Below, in pieces: positions 1-6,429 of a stretch of DNA of 30,319 nt. The notes beneath the pieces are model-generated. The model ran no database searches and was not told where the DNA came from. It saw nothing but the letters and a program-made list of their open reading frames with translations. This DNA comes from Egaibacter sp046050465. Its GTDB lineage: Bacteria > Pseudomonadota > Gammaproteobacteria > Burkholderiales > Burkholderiaceae_C. The stretch is taken from assembly GCA_046050465.1 (NCBI GenBank), contig JBJOPS010000030.1, forward strand, positions 1-30,319. The letters are read 5' to 3'. Made by a program: the position numbers and the translations under genes. Positions within the stretch are counted from its first letter, which is position 1. Every line of letters begins with the position of its first letter.

Positions 1-954
1 GCCGGTGTGGGCAAGACCGTGAACATGATGGAACTCATCAACAACATCGCCAAGGCGCACAGCGGCTTGTCCGTGTTCGCTGGTGTGGGCGAGCGTACCC
101 GTGAAGGTAACGACTTCTACCACGAGATGGCCGATTCCGGCGTGGTGAACCTCGAAGACCTGCCCGAGTCCAAAGTGGCCATGGTGTACGGTCAGATGAA
201 CGAACCCCCTGGCAACCGTCTGCGCGTGGCTCTGACCGGTCTGACCATTGCTGAGTCTTTCCGTGACGAAGGTAAAGACGTTCTGTTCTTCGTGGACAAC
301 ATCTACCGCTACACACTGGCCGGTACCGAAGTGTCCGCGCTGTTGGGCCGTATGCCTTCCGCCGTGGGCTACCAGCCTACGCTGGCCGAAGAAATGGGCC
401 GCCTGCAAGAGCGTATTACTTCCACCAAGGTGGGCTCCATCACGTCCATCCAGGCCGTTTACGTGCCTGCCGATGACTTGACCGATCCTTCGCCTGCCAC
501 CACCTTCGCCCACCTGGATTCCACCGTGGTGCTGTCCCGTGACATCGCTTCGTTGGGTATCTACCCTGCGGTGGATCCACTGGATTCGACCAGCCGCCAG
601 CTGGACCCGCTGGTTGTGGGTGCCGACCATTACGAAACCGCCCGTGCCGTGCAAGGCACGCTGCAGCGCTACAAAGAGCTGCGCGACATCATTGCGATTC
701 TGGGCATGGACGAATTGGCTCCTGAAGACAAGCTGGCCGTGGCACGTGCCCGCAAGATCCAGCGTTTCCTGAGCCAGCCCTTCCACGTGGCTGAAGTGTT
801 CACCGGCTCGCCTGGCAAGTATGTCAGCCTGGCCGAGACGATTCGCGGCTTCAAGATGATTGTGAACGGCGAGTGTGATCACCTGCCCGAGCAGGCGTTC
901 TACATGGTCGGTACCATCGACGAAGCGTTCGAAAAGGCGAAGAAGGTTGCGTAA
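1..954 (+). CDS. atpD: ATP synthase F1 subunit beta, 5' end cut off by the window
   Basis: Catalytic subunit of the F1 sector of the cytoplasmic-membrane ATP synthase; each beta subunit binds and turns over ADP/ATP. The window opens inside the Walker A loop (AGVGKT is the first thing read), so the N-terminal beta barrel and the start codon lie upstream. Visible downstream are the GERTREGNDFYHEM segment, the Walker B region (LFFVDNIYRYT), the beta-subunit signature region PSAVGYQPTLAEEMG, and the C-terminal EQAFYMVG stretch. Compared with E. coli AtpD as I recall it, a short insertion (around NLEDLPESK) sits after the EMADSG segment, as expected for beta-proteobacteria. The gene is followed after 36 bp by atpC, the standard end of the atp operon. 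Identification is certain; only the start is unseen. Confidence 0.98.
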   Translation, partial: AGVGKTVNMMELINNIAKAHSGLSVFAGVGERTREGNDFYHEMADSGVVNLEDLPESKVAMVYGQMNEPPGNRLRVALTGLTIAESFRDEGKDVLFFVDNIYRYTLAGTEVSALLGRMPSAVGYQPTLAEEMGRLQERITSTKVGSITSIQAVYVPADDLTDPSPATTFAHLDSTVVLSRDIASLGIYPAVDPLDSTSRQLDPLVVGADHYETARAVQGTLQRYKELRDIIAILGMDELAPEDKLAVARARKIQRFLSQPFHVAEVFTGSPGKYVSLAETIRGFKMIVNGECDHLPEQAFYMVGTIDEAFEKAKKVA

Positions 955-990
955 GCCGCAGGCTTGCCACTCACCTTTCAAGGAACTGAT

Positions 991-1407
991 ATGAGCACCA
1001 TCCATGTTGATGTTGTGAGCGCAGAAGAAGCCATCTTCTCCGGTGAAGCCAAATTTGTGGCCTTGCCCGGTGAGGCGGGCGAACTCGGCATCTACCCGCG
1101 CCACACACCGCTGATCAGCCGCATCAAGGCCGGTTCGGTGCGGATCGAATTGGCCGATGGCAGTGAAGAGTTTGTGTTCGTGGCTGGTGGCATTCTGGAA
1201 GTGCAACCCAACTGCGTGACCGTGCTGTCAGACACCGCTGTTCGCGGCAAGGATCTGGACGATGAGAAAGCCAATGCCGCCAAGGCAGCTGCTGAAGAAG
1301 CGCTGAAAAGTGCCAAGGGCGAACTGGACATTGCCCGCGCCCAGTCCGAGCTGGCTGTCATGGCAGCGCAAATTGCTGCGCTGCGCAAGTATCGTCAGAA
1401 AAAATAA
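991..1407 (+). CDS. atpC: ATP synthase F1 subunit epsilon
   Basis: Epsilon subunit of the F1 central stalk, which couples rotation to catalysis and can inhibit ATP hydrolysis. The 138-residue product matches the usual length (E. coli about 139). The N-terminal half is the beta-sandwich (MSTIHVDVVSAEEAIFSGEA, then LPGEAGELGIYPRHTPLI); the C-terminal half is an Ala/Glu-rich helical hairpin from about residue 85. I chose the ATG at 991 because AAGGA lies 6 bp before it and the product then begins as family members do; an earlier in-frame start at 964 would add nine unlikely residues. It directly follows atpD and is followed by a strong terminator, so it ends the operon. Confidence 0.97.
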   Translation: MSTIHVDVVSAEEAIFSGEAKFVALPGEAGELGIYPRHTPLISRIKAGSVRIELADGSEEFVFVAGGILEVQPNCVTVLSDTAVRGKDLDDEKANAAKAAAEEALKSAKGELDIARAQSELAVMAAQIAALRKYRQKK

Positions 1408-1453
1408 CACCTCGCACGGTACATTTGCCGTAAAAACAGCGACCCGTTACTGC

Positions 1454-1492
1454 AAAAAGCCCTGATCACTATAGATCAGGGCTTTTTCTTTA
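1454..1492 (+). terminator. Intrinsic terminator after atpC, probably bidirectional
   Basis: A perfect 14-bp inverted repeat (AAAAAGCCCTGATC at 1454-1467, its complement at 1474-1487) encloses a 6-nt loop. The right arm ends in a T run that continues as CTTT. The left arm begins with five A, so the minus strand also shows a GC-rich hairpin followed by U. That suits the convergent minus-strand gene ending at 1516. Confidence 0.93.
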
Positions 1493-1515
1493 GTGCACGT
1501 CAATATCGTTTGCAA

Positions 1516-2049
1516 TTAATTCAGGACAGGCGTATCAGGTAACTCGTTGGGCCCGGCCCCATCAGCAGATTCCGGGAAGTTGCTCACCAGCACGGCTGAA
1601 ACCTCCCCCAGAGCCTGGGTCAGTCCATCCTCATAACGTCTGGCGGCAAACGCAGCGCTCATGCGCTGAACCATGGCCTGCCACTGCGAATGGGGTACCA
1701 GTGCATTCAGTCCGCGGTCAGCCACCAGCTCAATCTCGCGCTCGGCCAGCAGCAGGTAAATCAGCACGCCGTTGTTGTTCGTCGTATCCCACACCTGCAA
1801 ACGGCCAAACATCGACATGGCGCGCTCGCGGCACAGCACTTGCACCGGTGTCTTGTGCCACAGATGACGCCAGAGGTAACTCATCGGCAGACCCGCCTCG
1901 ACGCAGATGCGAATCTCGCCGCTGTGGCGCCGCTCGCTGGCAGCTACCCTGCGCGTCAGGCGCTCCAGCAGGTCACTGCCGAACGTGCGGCGCGTGTCGG
2001 ACTCGTCCATCCAGCGGTGTTTGAAGCAGGTTTGAAGTCGTTTCAACAT
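1516..2049 (-). CDS. Small TPM-domain protein (second TPM paralogue of the lemA cluster)
   Basis: A 177-residue protein with the TPM fold (YgcG/Psb32-like), whose biochemical role is not firmly established. It has no signal peptide or membrane segment. Recognisable features are an early SGEIRICVEAG strand, a DTTNNNGVLIYLLLAER segment at about residues 95-111 and the following ELVADRGLN, the same order seen in the larger neighbour (VGDGVLLIVAKDDRKLRIEVAK). The start at 2049 was chosen because GGGAG sits 9 nt upstream. Upstream extension would read through the Gly-rich 3' end of the next gene in another frame. It lies 16 bp downstream of the larger TPM gene and is third in the lemA operon, converging on atpC. 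No function beyond the family can be claimed. Confidence 0.85.
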   Translation of the reverse strand: MLKRLQTCFKHRWMDESDTRRTFGSDLLERLTRRVAASERRHSGEIRICVEAGLPMSYLWRHLWHKTPVQVLCRERAMSMFGRLQVWDTTNNNGVLIYLLLAEREIELVADRGLNALVPHSQWQAMVQRMSAAFAARRYEDGLTQALGEVSAVLVSNFPESADGAGPNELPDTPVLN

Positions 2050-2065
2050 GATGTCCGGCTCCCGT

Positions 2066-2977
2066 TTACCAGCTACCCGAGGCACCACCGCCCCCAAAGT
2101 CGCCACCACCACCTGAGCTGAACCCCCCGCCGCCTCCACCCCCAGACCAGCCACCACCCGTGCCACCGCCCCAACCGCCCAGGCCTCCACCCCCACGCGG
2201 GCCACGGCCGGAAGGGGTGGTAAACGAGCCTGCAACCAGCGTAAAAATCAGTGCCACGACGCCTGCCAGGCCGCTGATCAGCAAACTTGCCGTAGCCACC
2301 ATGGCCAGTGCCCCCACACCGCCGCCAGTGATGACGGCCCCCAATTTGCGCCCGAACACGCTGCGCGCAACTGCGGACGCAATGGGCACAGCAAATAGCA
2401 GGAAGATCAGGAAGTCGCCACCCTGAATATTCAGCGCGTCCAGTGGGCCGTTTTGCGCGTTTTTACTGGGCTCTGGCAAGGCCTCACCTGAAATGAGGCC
2501 GGTGATCCGCATAACCCCTGCATCTATCCCCCCGGCAAAGTCGCCTTGCTTGAAACGCGGCGTGATGGCCTCGTCGATGATGCGTTTGGCGGCCAGGTCG
2601 GGTATGGCGCCTTCTAGAGTCTTGGCCACCTCGATGCGAAGCTTGCGATCATCCTTCGCCACGATCAGCAGCACGCCGTCGCCCACCGCGCGCCGTCCGA
2701 TCTTCCATTCATTGGCGACCCGGTTGGCAAAACTGGCAATATCTTCGGGCTGTGTGGTGGGCAGCACGTAAACCACCACTTGCGAGCCCTTGGCCGCCTC
2801 GAAAGCGGCCAGTTTCGCTTCCAGGGCCTGCTGCTGCGCCGCGTCTAGTGTGCCCGAGGTATCAATGACCCGGGCGGTGAGCGGCGGCACCGGCAGCGCG
2901 CCTTGCGCAATGGCGCTCCAGGTCAGGAGCGCCAGACTGCCTGCCAGCAGCCAGCGCAGGCCTGGTAGGCTGGCCAT
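2066..2977 (-). CDS. TPM-domain protein with signal peptide, membrane segments and Gly-rich tail (YgcG family)
   Basis: A 303-residue YgcG-type protein. Residues 1-25 form a signal peptide with a likely cleavage after AIA. A TPM domain covers about 30-155 (VIDTSGTLDAAQQ, VGDGVLLIVAKDDRK, AITPRFKQGDFAGG). Hydrophobic helices occupy about 188-250, and the last 50 residues are a Gly/Ser tail, a layout typical of the family. TPM domains are proposed to act in the periplasm or at the membrane; for this group the activity is unknown. The start codon follows the lemA stop with no gap (TAAATG on the minus strand), so translation is probably coupled to lemA. The order lemA - TPM - TPM is widespread in proteobacteria and suggests a joint envelope role. 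Confidence 0.9.
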   Translation of the reverse strand: MASLPGLRWLLAGSLALLTWSAIAQGALPVPPLTARVIDTSGTLDAAQQQALEAKLAAFEAAKGSQVVVYVLPTTQPEDIASFANRVANEWKIGRRAVGDGVLLIVAKDDRKLRIEVAKTLEGAIPDLAAKRIIDEAITPRFKQGDFAGGIDAGVMRITGLISGEALPEPSKNAQNGPLDALNIQGGDFLIFLLFAVPIASAVARSVFGRKLGAVITGGGVGALAMVATASLLISGLAGVVALIFTLVAGSFTTPSGRGPRGGGGLGGWGGGTGGGWSGGGGGGGFSSGGGGDFGGGGASGSW

Positions 2978-3574
2978 TTATTTCTTGAAATCAACCATGG
3001 GTGGTGCAGAGACCTGTGCCTCATTGGCGACAGCGAAGCCCGGCTTGGGCTGGTAGCTGAAAATCATGGCAGTGAGATTGGTCGGGAAGCTGCGGGCGAG
3101 CACGTTGTACTCCTGGATCGCCTGGATGTAGCGGTTGCGCGCGACGGTGATGCGGTTCTCGGTGCCTTCAAGCTGAACCCGCAGGTCGGCAAATCCCTGA
3201 TTGGCCTTCAGGTTGGGGTAGGCCTCACTCACTGCCATCAGGCGCGACAGGGCACTACCCAATTCACCCTGCGCAGCCTGAAACTTGTTAAATGCCTCCG
3301 GGTTATTCAGCGTTTCAGGCGTAACCTGGATCGAAGTAGCTTTGGCACGTGCTTCAACCACTTTTGTCAAGGTTTCCTGCTCGAAATTGGCCTCTCCCTT
3401 GACGGTAGCCACAATGTTGGGAATCAAGTCCACGCGGCGCTGGTATTGATTAAGCACCTCACTCCAGGCAGATTTGGTCTGTTCGTCCAGGCGCTGAAAG
3501 TCGTTATAGCCGCAGCCTGTGAGGGAGGCGGCCAGCGTAAAAATGGTCGCCAATGTGATGAGCCAGCGTTTCAT
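2978..3574 (-). CDS. lemA: LemA family lipoprotein
   Basis: LemA proteins are N-terminally anchored helical-bundle proteins of uncertain function, usually encoded beside TPM genes. The 198-residue product starts with a lipoprotein signal (hydrophobic segment, then LTGC as lipobox, lipidated Cys about residue 20). It continues with the family hallmark YNDFQRLDEQTKSAWSEV, the stretch RRVDLIPNIVATVKG and the C-terminal ARNRYIQAIQEYN. I preferred the ATG at 3574 over those further upstream because GGAGAG lies 6 nt before it; the ATG at 3580 would be too close to that site. It heads a three-gene minus-strand operon with the two TPM genes. Confidence 0.93.
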   Translation of the reverse strand: MKRWLITLATIFTLAASLTGCGYNDFQRLDEQTKSAWSEVLNQYQRRVDLIPNIVATVKGEANFEQETLTKVVEARAKATSIQVTPETLNNPEAFNKFQAAQGELGSALSRLMAVSEAYPNLKANQGFADLRVQLEGTENRITVARNRYIQAIQEYNVLARSFPTNLTAMIFSYQPKPGFAVANEAQVSAPPMVDFKK

Positions 3575-3724
3575 ATGCATCTCTCCAAAAGACAATCCGG
3601 GAGGCTAGCATATCCGGGCGGCAAAATACCGGAATCAAACCTCGGCTGCCAGGTACCTGTGCTACCCGTGTCCGAACCGGGCTAAATCGCTGCAAAATCG
3701 GGGTTCCATTTTTGACTGCAGTAG

Positions 3725-3973
3725 ATGACCAAAGCCAGATTCCAGGCTGCCGCCGTTGGTGGTACCCCAGACGATATTGAAGCTGATGCCGCGTTTTATG
3801 GAGCGCAGCACCTGCGTCGCGTGAAGTCGGTCGCCAGCGCTGTGCACAGCCTGGTCGAGCGCATCGACGTGATGACGTCCGAGGGTCTGCGCCACGGCTA
3901 TGCGGTGGCCACCAACGTCTTTCACAAAACGGCATTGGATTGGCCCATGCTGGATACGCCTGAGATGCTATGA
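3725..3973 (+). pseudogene. Shrunken NTF2/SnoaL-like ORF, probably a remnant with in-frame deletions
   Basis: An 82-residue ORF. Its ends resemble NTF2-like (SnoaL) proteins that I recall beside YheT-type hydrolases in Comamonadaceae: an N-terminus of the form MTKxRFQAAAVGGTPDDIEA and a later stretch like SAVHSxVERIxV..ATNVFHKT. In my recollection relatives are roughly 140-150 residues and carry an ACWADDDE/CVHPGG middle part and a HHASP motif. Here the middle is missing and HKTALDWPMLDTPEML seems to skip the HHASP piece. The ORF has no stop or frameshift and its TGA overlaps the hydrolase ATG (ATGA), so it is translatable. Either a relic kept for translational coupling or a genuinely short protein. 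The family comparison is from memory and needs an alignment. Confidence 0.55.
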
Positions 3974-4989
3974 ATTATGTGGCACCGATATGGTTACCAG
4001 GCGGCAACCTCCAGACCATTTGGCCTGCGTTGTATTCGAAGCGGGTGTATGGCCCGCACCCGCACTACCGCCGCGAGCGCTGGATAGCACCGGATGGTGA
4101 CTTCATCGACGTTGATTTCCTGGAGGCCAGTGCCTCCGCGCTTGTCGCTGTGCGTGCTGTGCGGCCCCACGATCGGGCTAATTTGGCTTCTCCGCTTTTA
4201 GTGATGTTCCACGGCCTCGAAGGCTCGTCCCGCAGTCATTACGCCGAAGCCTTCGCCGACTTTTGCCAGGAGCGCGGCATGGCCTTTGCCGTGGCGCATT
4301 TTCGGGGCTGCAGTGGCGAACTGAACCACGGCCCGCGGGCTTACCACTCAGGTGATTTTGAAGAGATCGACTGGATTCTGCGGCGCTTTCGTCAGCAGCA
4401 TGTCGGGCCCATCGTTGCCGTGGGCGTCTCGCTGGGCGGCAACGCATTGATGCGCTGGGCCGGTGAAATGGGTCAGGCGGCCGGTGAGGTGGTCCAGGCC
4501 GTGGCGTCGGTCTGCTCACCGATTGATCTGGCCGCGGGTGGCCGGGCCATCGGGCGGGGCTTCAACCGGGTGGTGTACACGCGCATGTTCCTGAACACCA
4601 TGAAACCCAAAGCCTTGCGCAAATTGACCCAGCACCCGGGGCTGTTTGACGCGCAGGCCTTGATAGCTGCGCGGGATCTGTACGAGTTTGACAACATCTT
4701 CACCGCGCCCGTACATGGCTTCAAAAACACCGATGACTACTGGGCGCGAGCCTCCGCCAAGCCACATTTGCATCAGATTCGCGTGCCCGCGCTGGTGGTG
4801 AATGCGCGCAACGACCCCTTCGTACCTGCCTGGAGCCTGCCGAACCAGAGCGAGGTAGGCGATTTCGTCACGCTATGGCAGCCCGCGCAAGGCGGCCACG
4901 TCGGATTCCCGCAAGGCCGCGTGCCCGGTCATGTGCGCACCATGCCGGATGCTGTGGGCGGGTGGCTGAGCGTGCATGCCGGAACCTGA
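3970..4989 (+). CDS. YheT-type alpha/beta-fold hydrolase
   Basis: A 339-residue alpha/beta hydrolase of the YheT/COG0429 group, predicted cytoplasmic esterases with no established substrate. Visible landmarks are the opening WLPGGNLQTIWPAL, the oxyanion region HGLEGSSRSHY (about 81-91), HFRGCSGELN (110-119) and the nucleophile elbow GVSLGG with Ser154. The acid is Asp282 in NARNDPFVP and the catalytic His is His310 in GGHVGF. The triad is complete, so the enzyme should be active. The start overlaps the stop of the preceding short ORF (ATGA), which implies translational coupling. It is followed by a repeat-rich intergenic region. Confidence 0.93.
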   Translation: MNYVAPIWLPGGNLQTIWPALYSKRVYGPHPHYRRERWIAPDGDFIDVDFLEASASALVAVRAVRPHDRANLASPLLVMFHGLEGSSRSHYAEAFADFCQERGMAFAVAHFRGCSGELNHGPRAYHSGDFEEIDWILRRFRQQHVGPIVAVGVSLGGNALMRWAGEMGQAAGEVVQAVASVCSPIDLAAGGRAIGRGFNRVVYTRMFLNTMKPKALRKLTQHPGLFDAQALIAARDLYEFDNIFTAPVHGFKNTDDYWARASAKPHLHQIRVPALVVNARNDPFVPAWSLPNQSEVGDFVTLWQPAQGGHVGFPQGRVPGHVRTMPDAVGGWLSVHAGT

Positions 4990-5086
4990 TGCGCAGGGGC
5001 ACGCCGCCGCGCCGGGCCGCCCCAAGCAAGGCACGGCCCCCTCGGGGGGCAGGGAGCCACACGCAGTGGGCGACCGTGGGGGCACA
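4990..5086. repeat. GC-rich dispersed palindromic repeat of Comamonadaceae type
   Basis: The region between the hydrolase and the next gene contains nested palindromes: GCCCCC/GGGGGC around a TCG loop (5036-5050), a second hairpin formed by CCAC/GTGG around ACGCA just downstream, and flanking GCCCC and GGGGGC tracts that could pair over the whole element. The pattern of a GCCCCCTCGGGGGGCAG core, then a CCAC..GTGGG arm and a final GTGGGGGC resembles an intergenic element I recall seeing many times in Comamonadaceae genomes. It may act as a transcription stop or mRNA stabiliser for the hydrolase transcript. Copy number cannot be judged from one window. Confidence 0.65.
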
Positions 5087-5093
5087 ATAGATC

Positions 5094-5645
5094 ATGGATG
5101 ACATCGTCCGACAAGCCATTGCCAAATGGCCCAACGTGCCGTACTGCTACGGCTGGCTGGGGCTGGATGCACGCGGCCACTGGCATATGCGTGATGACCG
5201 CACACAGGCGCTGGGCAGTTTTGCCAGCGGTGCCGCGGGCGCCAAAGGCTCGAAACTGCAGCATGAGAAGTTGATCGACTTCATCCACCGCAACTACGCG
5301 TGTGACGATGCGGGCCAGTGGTTTTTCCAGAATGGCCCGCAACGCGTATATGTTGAACTGGAAGCCACGCCGTTTATCTGGCGGGTTGGGGCTGATTTTT
5401 CTGTCACCGCCCAAACGGGTGAGGTGGCCCGGCCGCAGCGCTGCGTGGTGGATGAATATGGGCGTGTGTACCTGGACGCCGAGCTGGGCTTCGGGCTGGT
5501 CCATACGCTGGATGTGCCGACTGCTGCTGAAGCTGTCGAGAAGGGTCTGTGGGTGCCCGATTGGGTGCCGACGCGGGAACTCCCCCAGCGTTTTGGCTAC
5601 ATTCGCAGCCCTTGGAATCGGCATAAATCGCTATTAAAAAAATAG
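5094..5645 (+). CDS. Conserved protein of unknown function (possibly DUF2946 family as labelled in databases)
   Basis: A 183-residue soluble protein without signal peptide or membrane segment. I recognise the opening (MDDIVRQAIAKWPNVPYCYGWLGLDARG) as that of a conserved beta-proteobacterial protein usually labelled DUF2946 or a neighbouring DUF number; the label is from memory. Conserved-looking blocks are LQHEKLIDFIHRNY (75-88), WFFQNGPQRVYVELEATPF (96-114) and DAELGFGLVHT. No catalytic motif is evident. The end is odd: the last residues (KSLLKK and the stop) are encoded by an AT-rich palindrome at 5629-5647, where relatives would be expected to end in ordinary GC-rich sequence. Spacing from the hydrolase is 104 bp, filled by the GC-rich repeat. 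Confidence 0.85.
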   Translation: MDDIVRQAIAKWPNVPYCYGWLGLDARGHWHMRDDRTQALGSFASGAAGAKGSKLQHEKLIDFIHRNYACDDAGQWFFQNGPQRVYVELEATPFIWRVGADFSVTAQTGEVARPQRCVVDEYGRVYLDAELGFGLVHTLDVPTAAEAVEKGLWVPDWVPTRELPQRFGYIRSPWNRHKSLLKK

Positions 5646-5647
5646 CG
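5629..5647. repeat. AT-rich palindrome overlapping the stop codon (possible terminator between convergent genes)
   Basis: CGCTATT (5629-5635) and AATAGCG (5641-5647) form a perfect 7-bp stem around five A. The TAG stop of the upstream gene lies inside the right arm. It stands between convergent genes ending at 5645 and 5678, so a terminator role is plausible, but there is no downstream T run on either strand. The motif resembles short GCTATT..AATAGC elements I recall as frequent in Comamonadaceae intergenic regions. Confidence 0.5.
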
Positions 5648-5677
5648 GCAACTACCTGCAAAACCAAGGACGAAATG

Positions 5678-6211
5678 CTATTTCACTGTAGAAGCAGCGT
5701 CAGCAGCGACTTTAGGCTCAGTCAGCTTTCCACCCGAAGCATTCGCCATGTAAACCACCGCACGCCCGATCTCCAGATCTTCAAAATCCCCACCGCCCTG
5801 TGCACCCATGGCGCCTTTGCCTTTGAGGGCCGAAGCCAGTAGTGCGTTGTACCCAGTGGCGATGCGTGGTCCCCATGCAGCAGCATCTCCCGCTTTTGGG
5901 GCGCCAGCAACACCGGCTGCGTGACATACCATGCACTGCGCCCTGAAAACTTCCTCACCAGACTTGAGTACACGATTGGCATCACGAATCTCGACGGCCC
6001 CCACCTTCTGTATGCGCTGGACAACAGCTTGTTCCACGTTCACGGAGCCGGCCGCTGGCTTGTTCGCGGATGTCACGTAATAAACCAGCCCGATGATGAT
6101 GAAAATAGGACCAACAAACGAAAATAGTACTGCCAGAGCTAATTGCTTCGGATTTTTAATGGGGCCGGTGTGGGCCTCGTCGTGAACAGTGGCGTTGTTG
6201 TTATCGCTCAT
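5678..6211 (-). CDS. Membrane-anchored cytochrome c5-type monohaem protein
   Basis: A 177-residue class I c-type cytochrome, anchored by one N-terminal transmembrane helix (about residues 24-46) with the haem domain in the periplasm. The single haem site is CMVCH (Cys93, Cys96, His97). The likely axial Met is Met135 in KGKGAMGAQGG, followed by FEDLEIGRAVVYMAN, typical of cytochrome c5/CycB-like domains. It presumably carries electrons between respiratory complexes; the partner is not known. GAGGA lies 5-6 nt before the start. A TATAAT hexamer sits on the minus strand 47 bp upstream. It is a single-gene unit convergent with the DUF gene and divergent from tRNA-Arg. Confidence 0.92.
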   Translation of the reverse strand: MSDNNNATVHDEAHTGPIKNPKQLALAVLFSFVGPIFIIIGLVYYVTSANKPAAGSVNVEQAVVQRIQKVGAVEIRDANRVLKSGEEVFRAQCMVCHAAGVAGAPKAGDAAAWGPRIATGYNALLASALKGKGAMGAQGGGDFEDLEIGRAVVYMANASGGKLTEPKVAADAASTVK

Positions 6212-6257
6212 GGTGTCCTCAAAGTATCAGTATCAGTGGCAGGGTACGAAGCCCCCC

Positions 6258-6263
6258 ATTATA
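6258..6263 (-). promoter_or_regulatory. Candidate -10 box of the cytochrome c5 gene
   Basis: The minus strand reads TATAAT here, 46 bp before the cytochrome start codon, which would place transcription initiation about 40 nt upstream of the ATG. No good -35 hexamer is visible at 16-18 bp spacing because that position is a G/C run, so the call rests on the -10 match and location only. Confidence 0.35.
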
Positions 6264-6286
6264 ACGGGGACCCTTGTGAAACCCCC

Positions 6287-6292
6287 TACAAT
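6287..6292 (+). promoter_or_regulatory. Candidate -10 box of tRNA-Arg
   Basis: TACAAT lies 18 bp before the first base of the tRNA, an appropriate distance for a short leader. A TTGTGA element nearby (6274-6279) is only 7 bp away and cannot serve as the -35 box. No convincing -35 exists at the correct spacing, so confidence is low. Confidence 0.3.
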
Positions 6293-6310
6293 TGCGGCTG
6301 CTCAAGTGTT

Positions 6311-6386
6311 GCGGCTGTAGCTCAGTGGATAGAGTATTGGCCTCCGAAGCCAAGGGTCGTGGGTTCGATCCCCGCCAGCCGCACCA
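6311..6386 (+). tRNA. tRNA-Arg (anticodon CCG)
   Basis: The 76-nt sequence folds as a complete cloverleaf. The acceptor stem pairs GCGGCTG with CAGCCGC, the D arm is GCTCAGTGGATAGAGT, the anticodon stem is TTGGC/GCCAA with loop CTCCGAA, and the T arm is GTGGGTTCGATCCCCGC. The discriminator is A and the CCA end is encoded. The anticodon CCG reads the arginine codon CGG. It stands alone, 99 bp from the cytochrome gene and 43 bp before the first glycosyltransferase. Its 3' end was not seen repeated elsewhere in the window, so there is no evidence that it served as an integration site. Confidence 0.97.
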
Positions 6387-6399
6387 ACTGAACATGGGG

Positions 6400-6423
6400 G
6401 GCAGGCTAAAATGGCCTGCCTTG
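6400..6423 (+). terminator. GC-rich hairpin between tRNA-Arg and the glycosyltransferase block
   Basis: GGCAGGC (6400-6406) and GCCTGCC (6414-6420) form a perfect 7-bp stem, with G/T pairs possible at each end, around a short A-rich loop. Only TT follows, so it is a weak intrinsic terminator at best, or a processing signal for the tRNA 3' end. Its position just before the ATG at 6430 argues against the earlier in-frame ATG at 6394 as start of the next gene. Confidence 0.45.
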
Positions 6424-6429
6424 ACCACC

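Noticed and set aside
2050..2235. 5' extension of the small TPM gene
   Set aside because: It reads the Gly-rich repeats of the larger TPM gene in a shifted frame; the start with a proper ribosome binding site is at 2049.
4929..5624. Open frame of 231 codons on the minus strand across the repeat and the DUF gene
   Set aside because: It runs antisense to a conserved gene and through the palindromic repeat; composition is not protein-like.
6311..6386. tRNA-Arg as attachment site of an integrated island
   Set aside because: No second copy of the tRNA 3' end and no integrase gene were seen in the window.
6292..6429. 5' extension of the GT2 gene
   Set aside because: The frame stays open through the whole tRNA-Arg gene, so this part is not coding.
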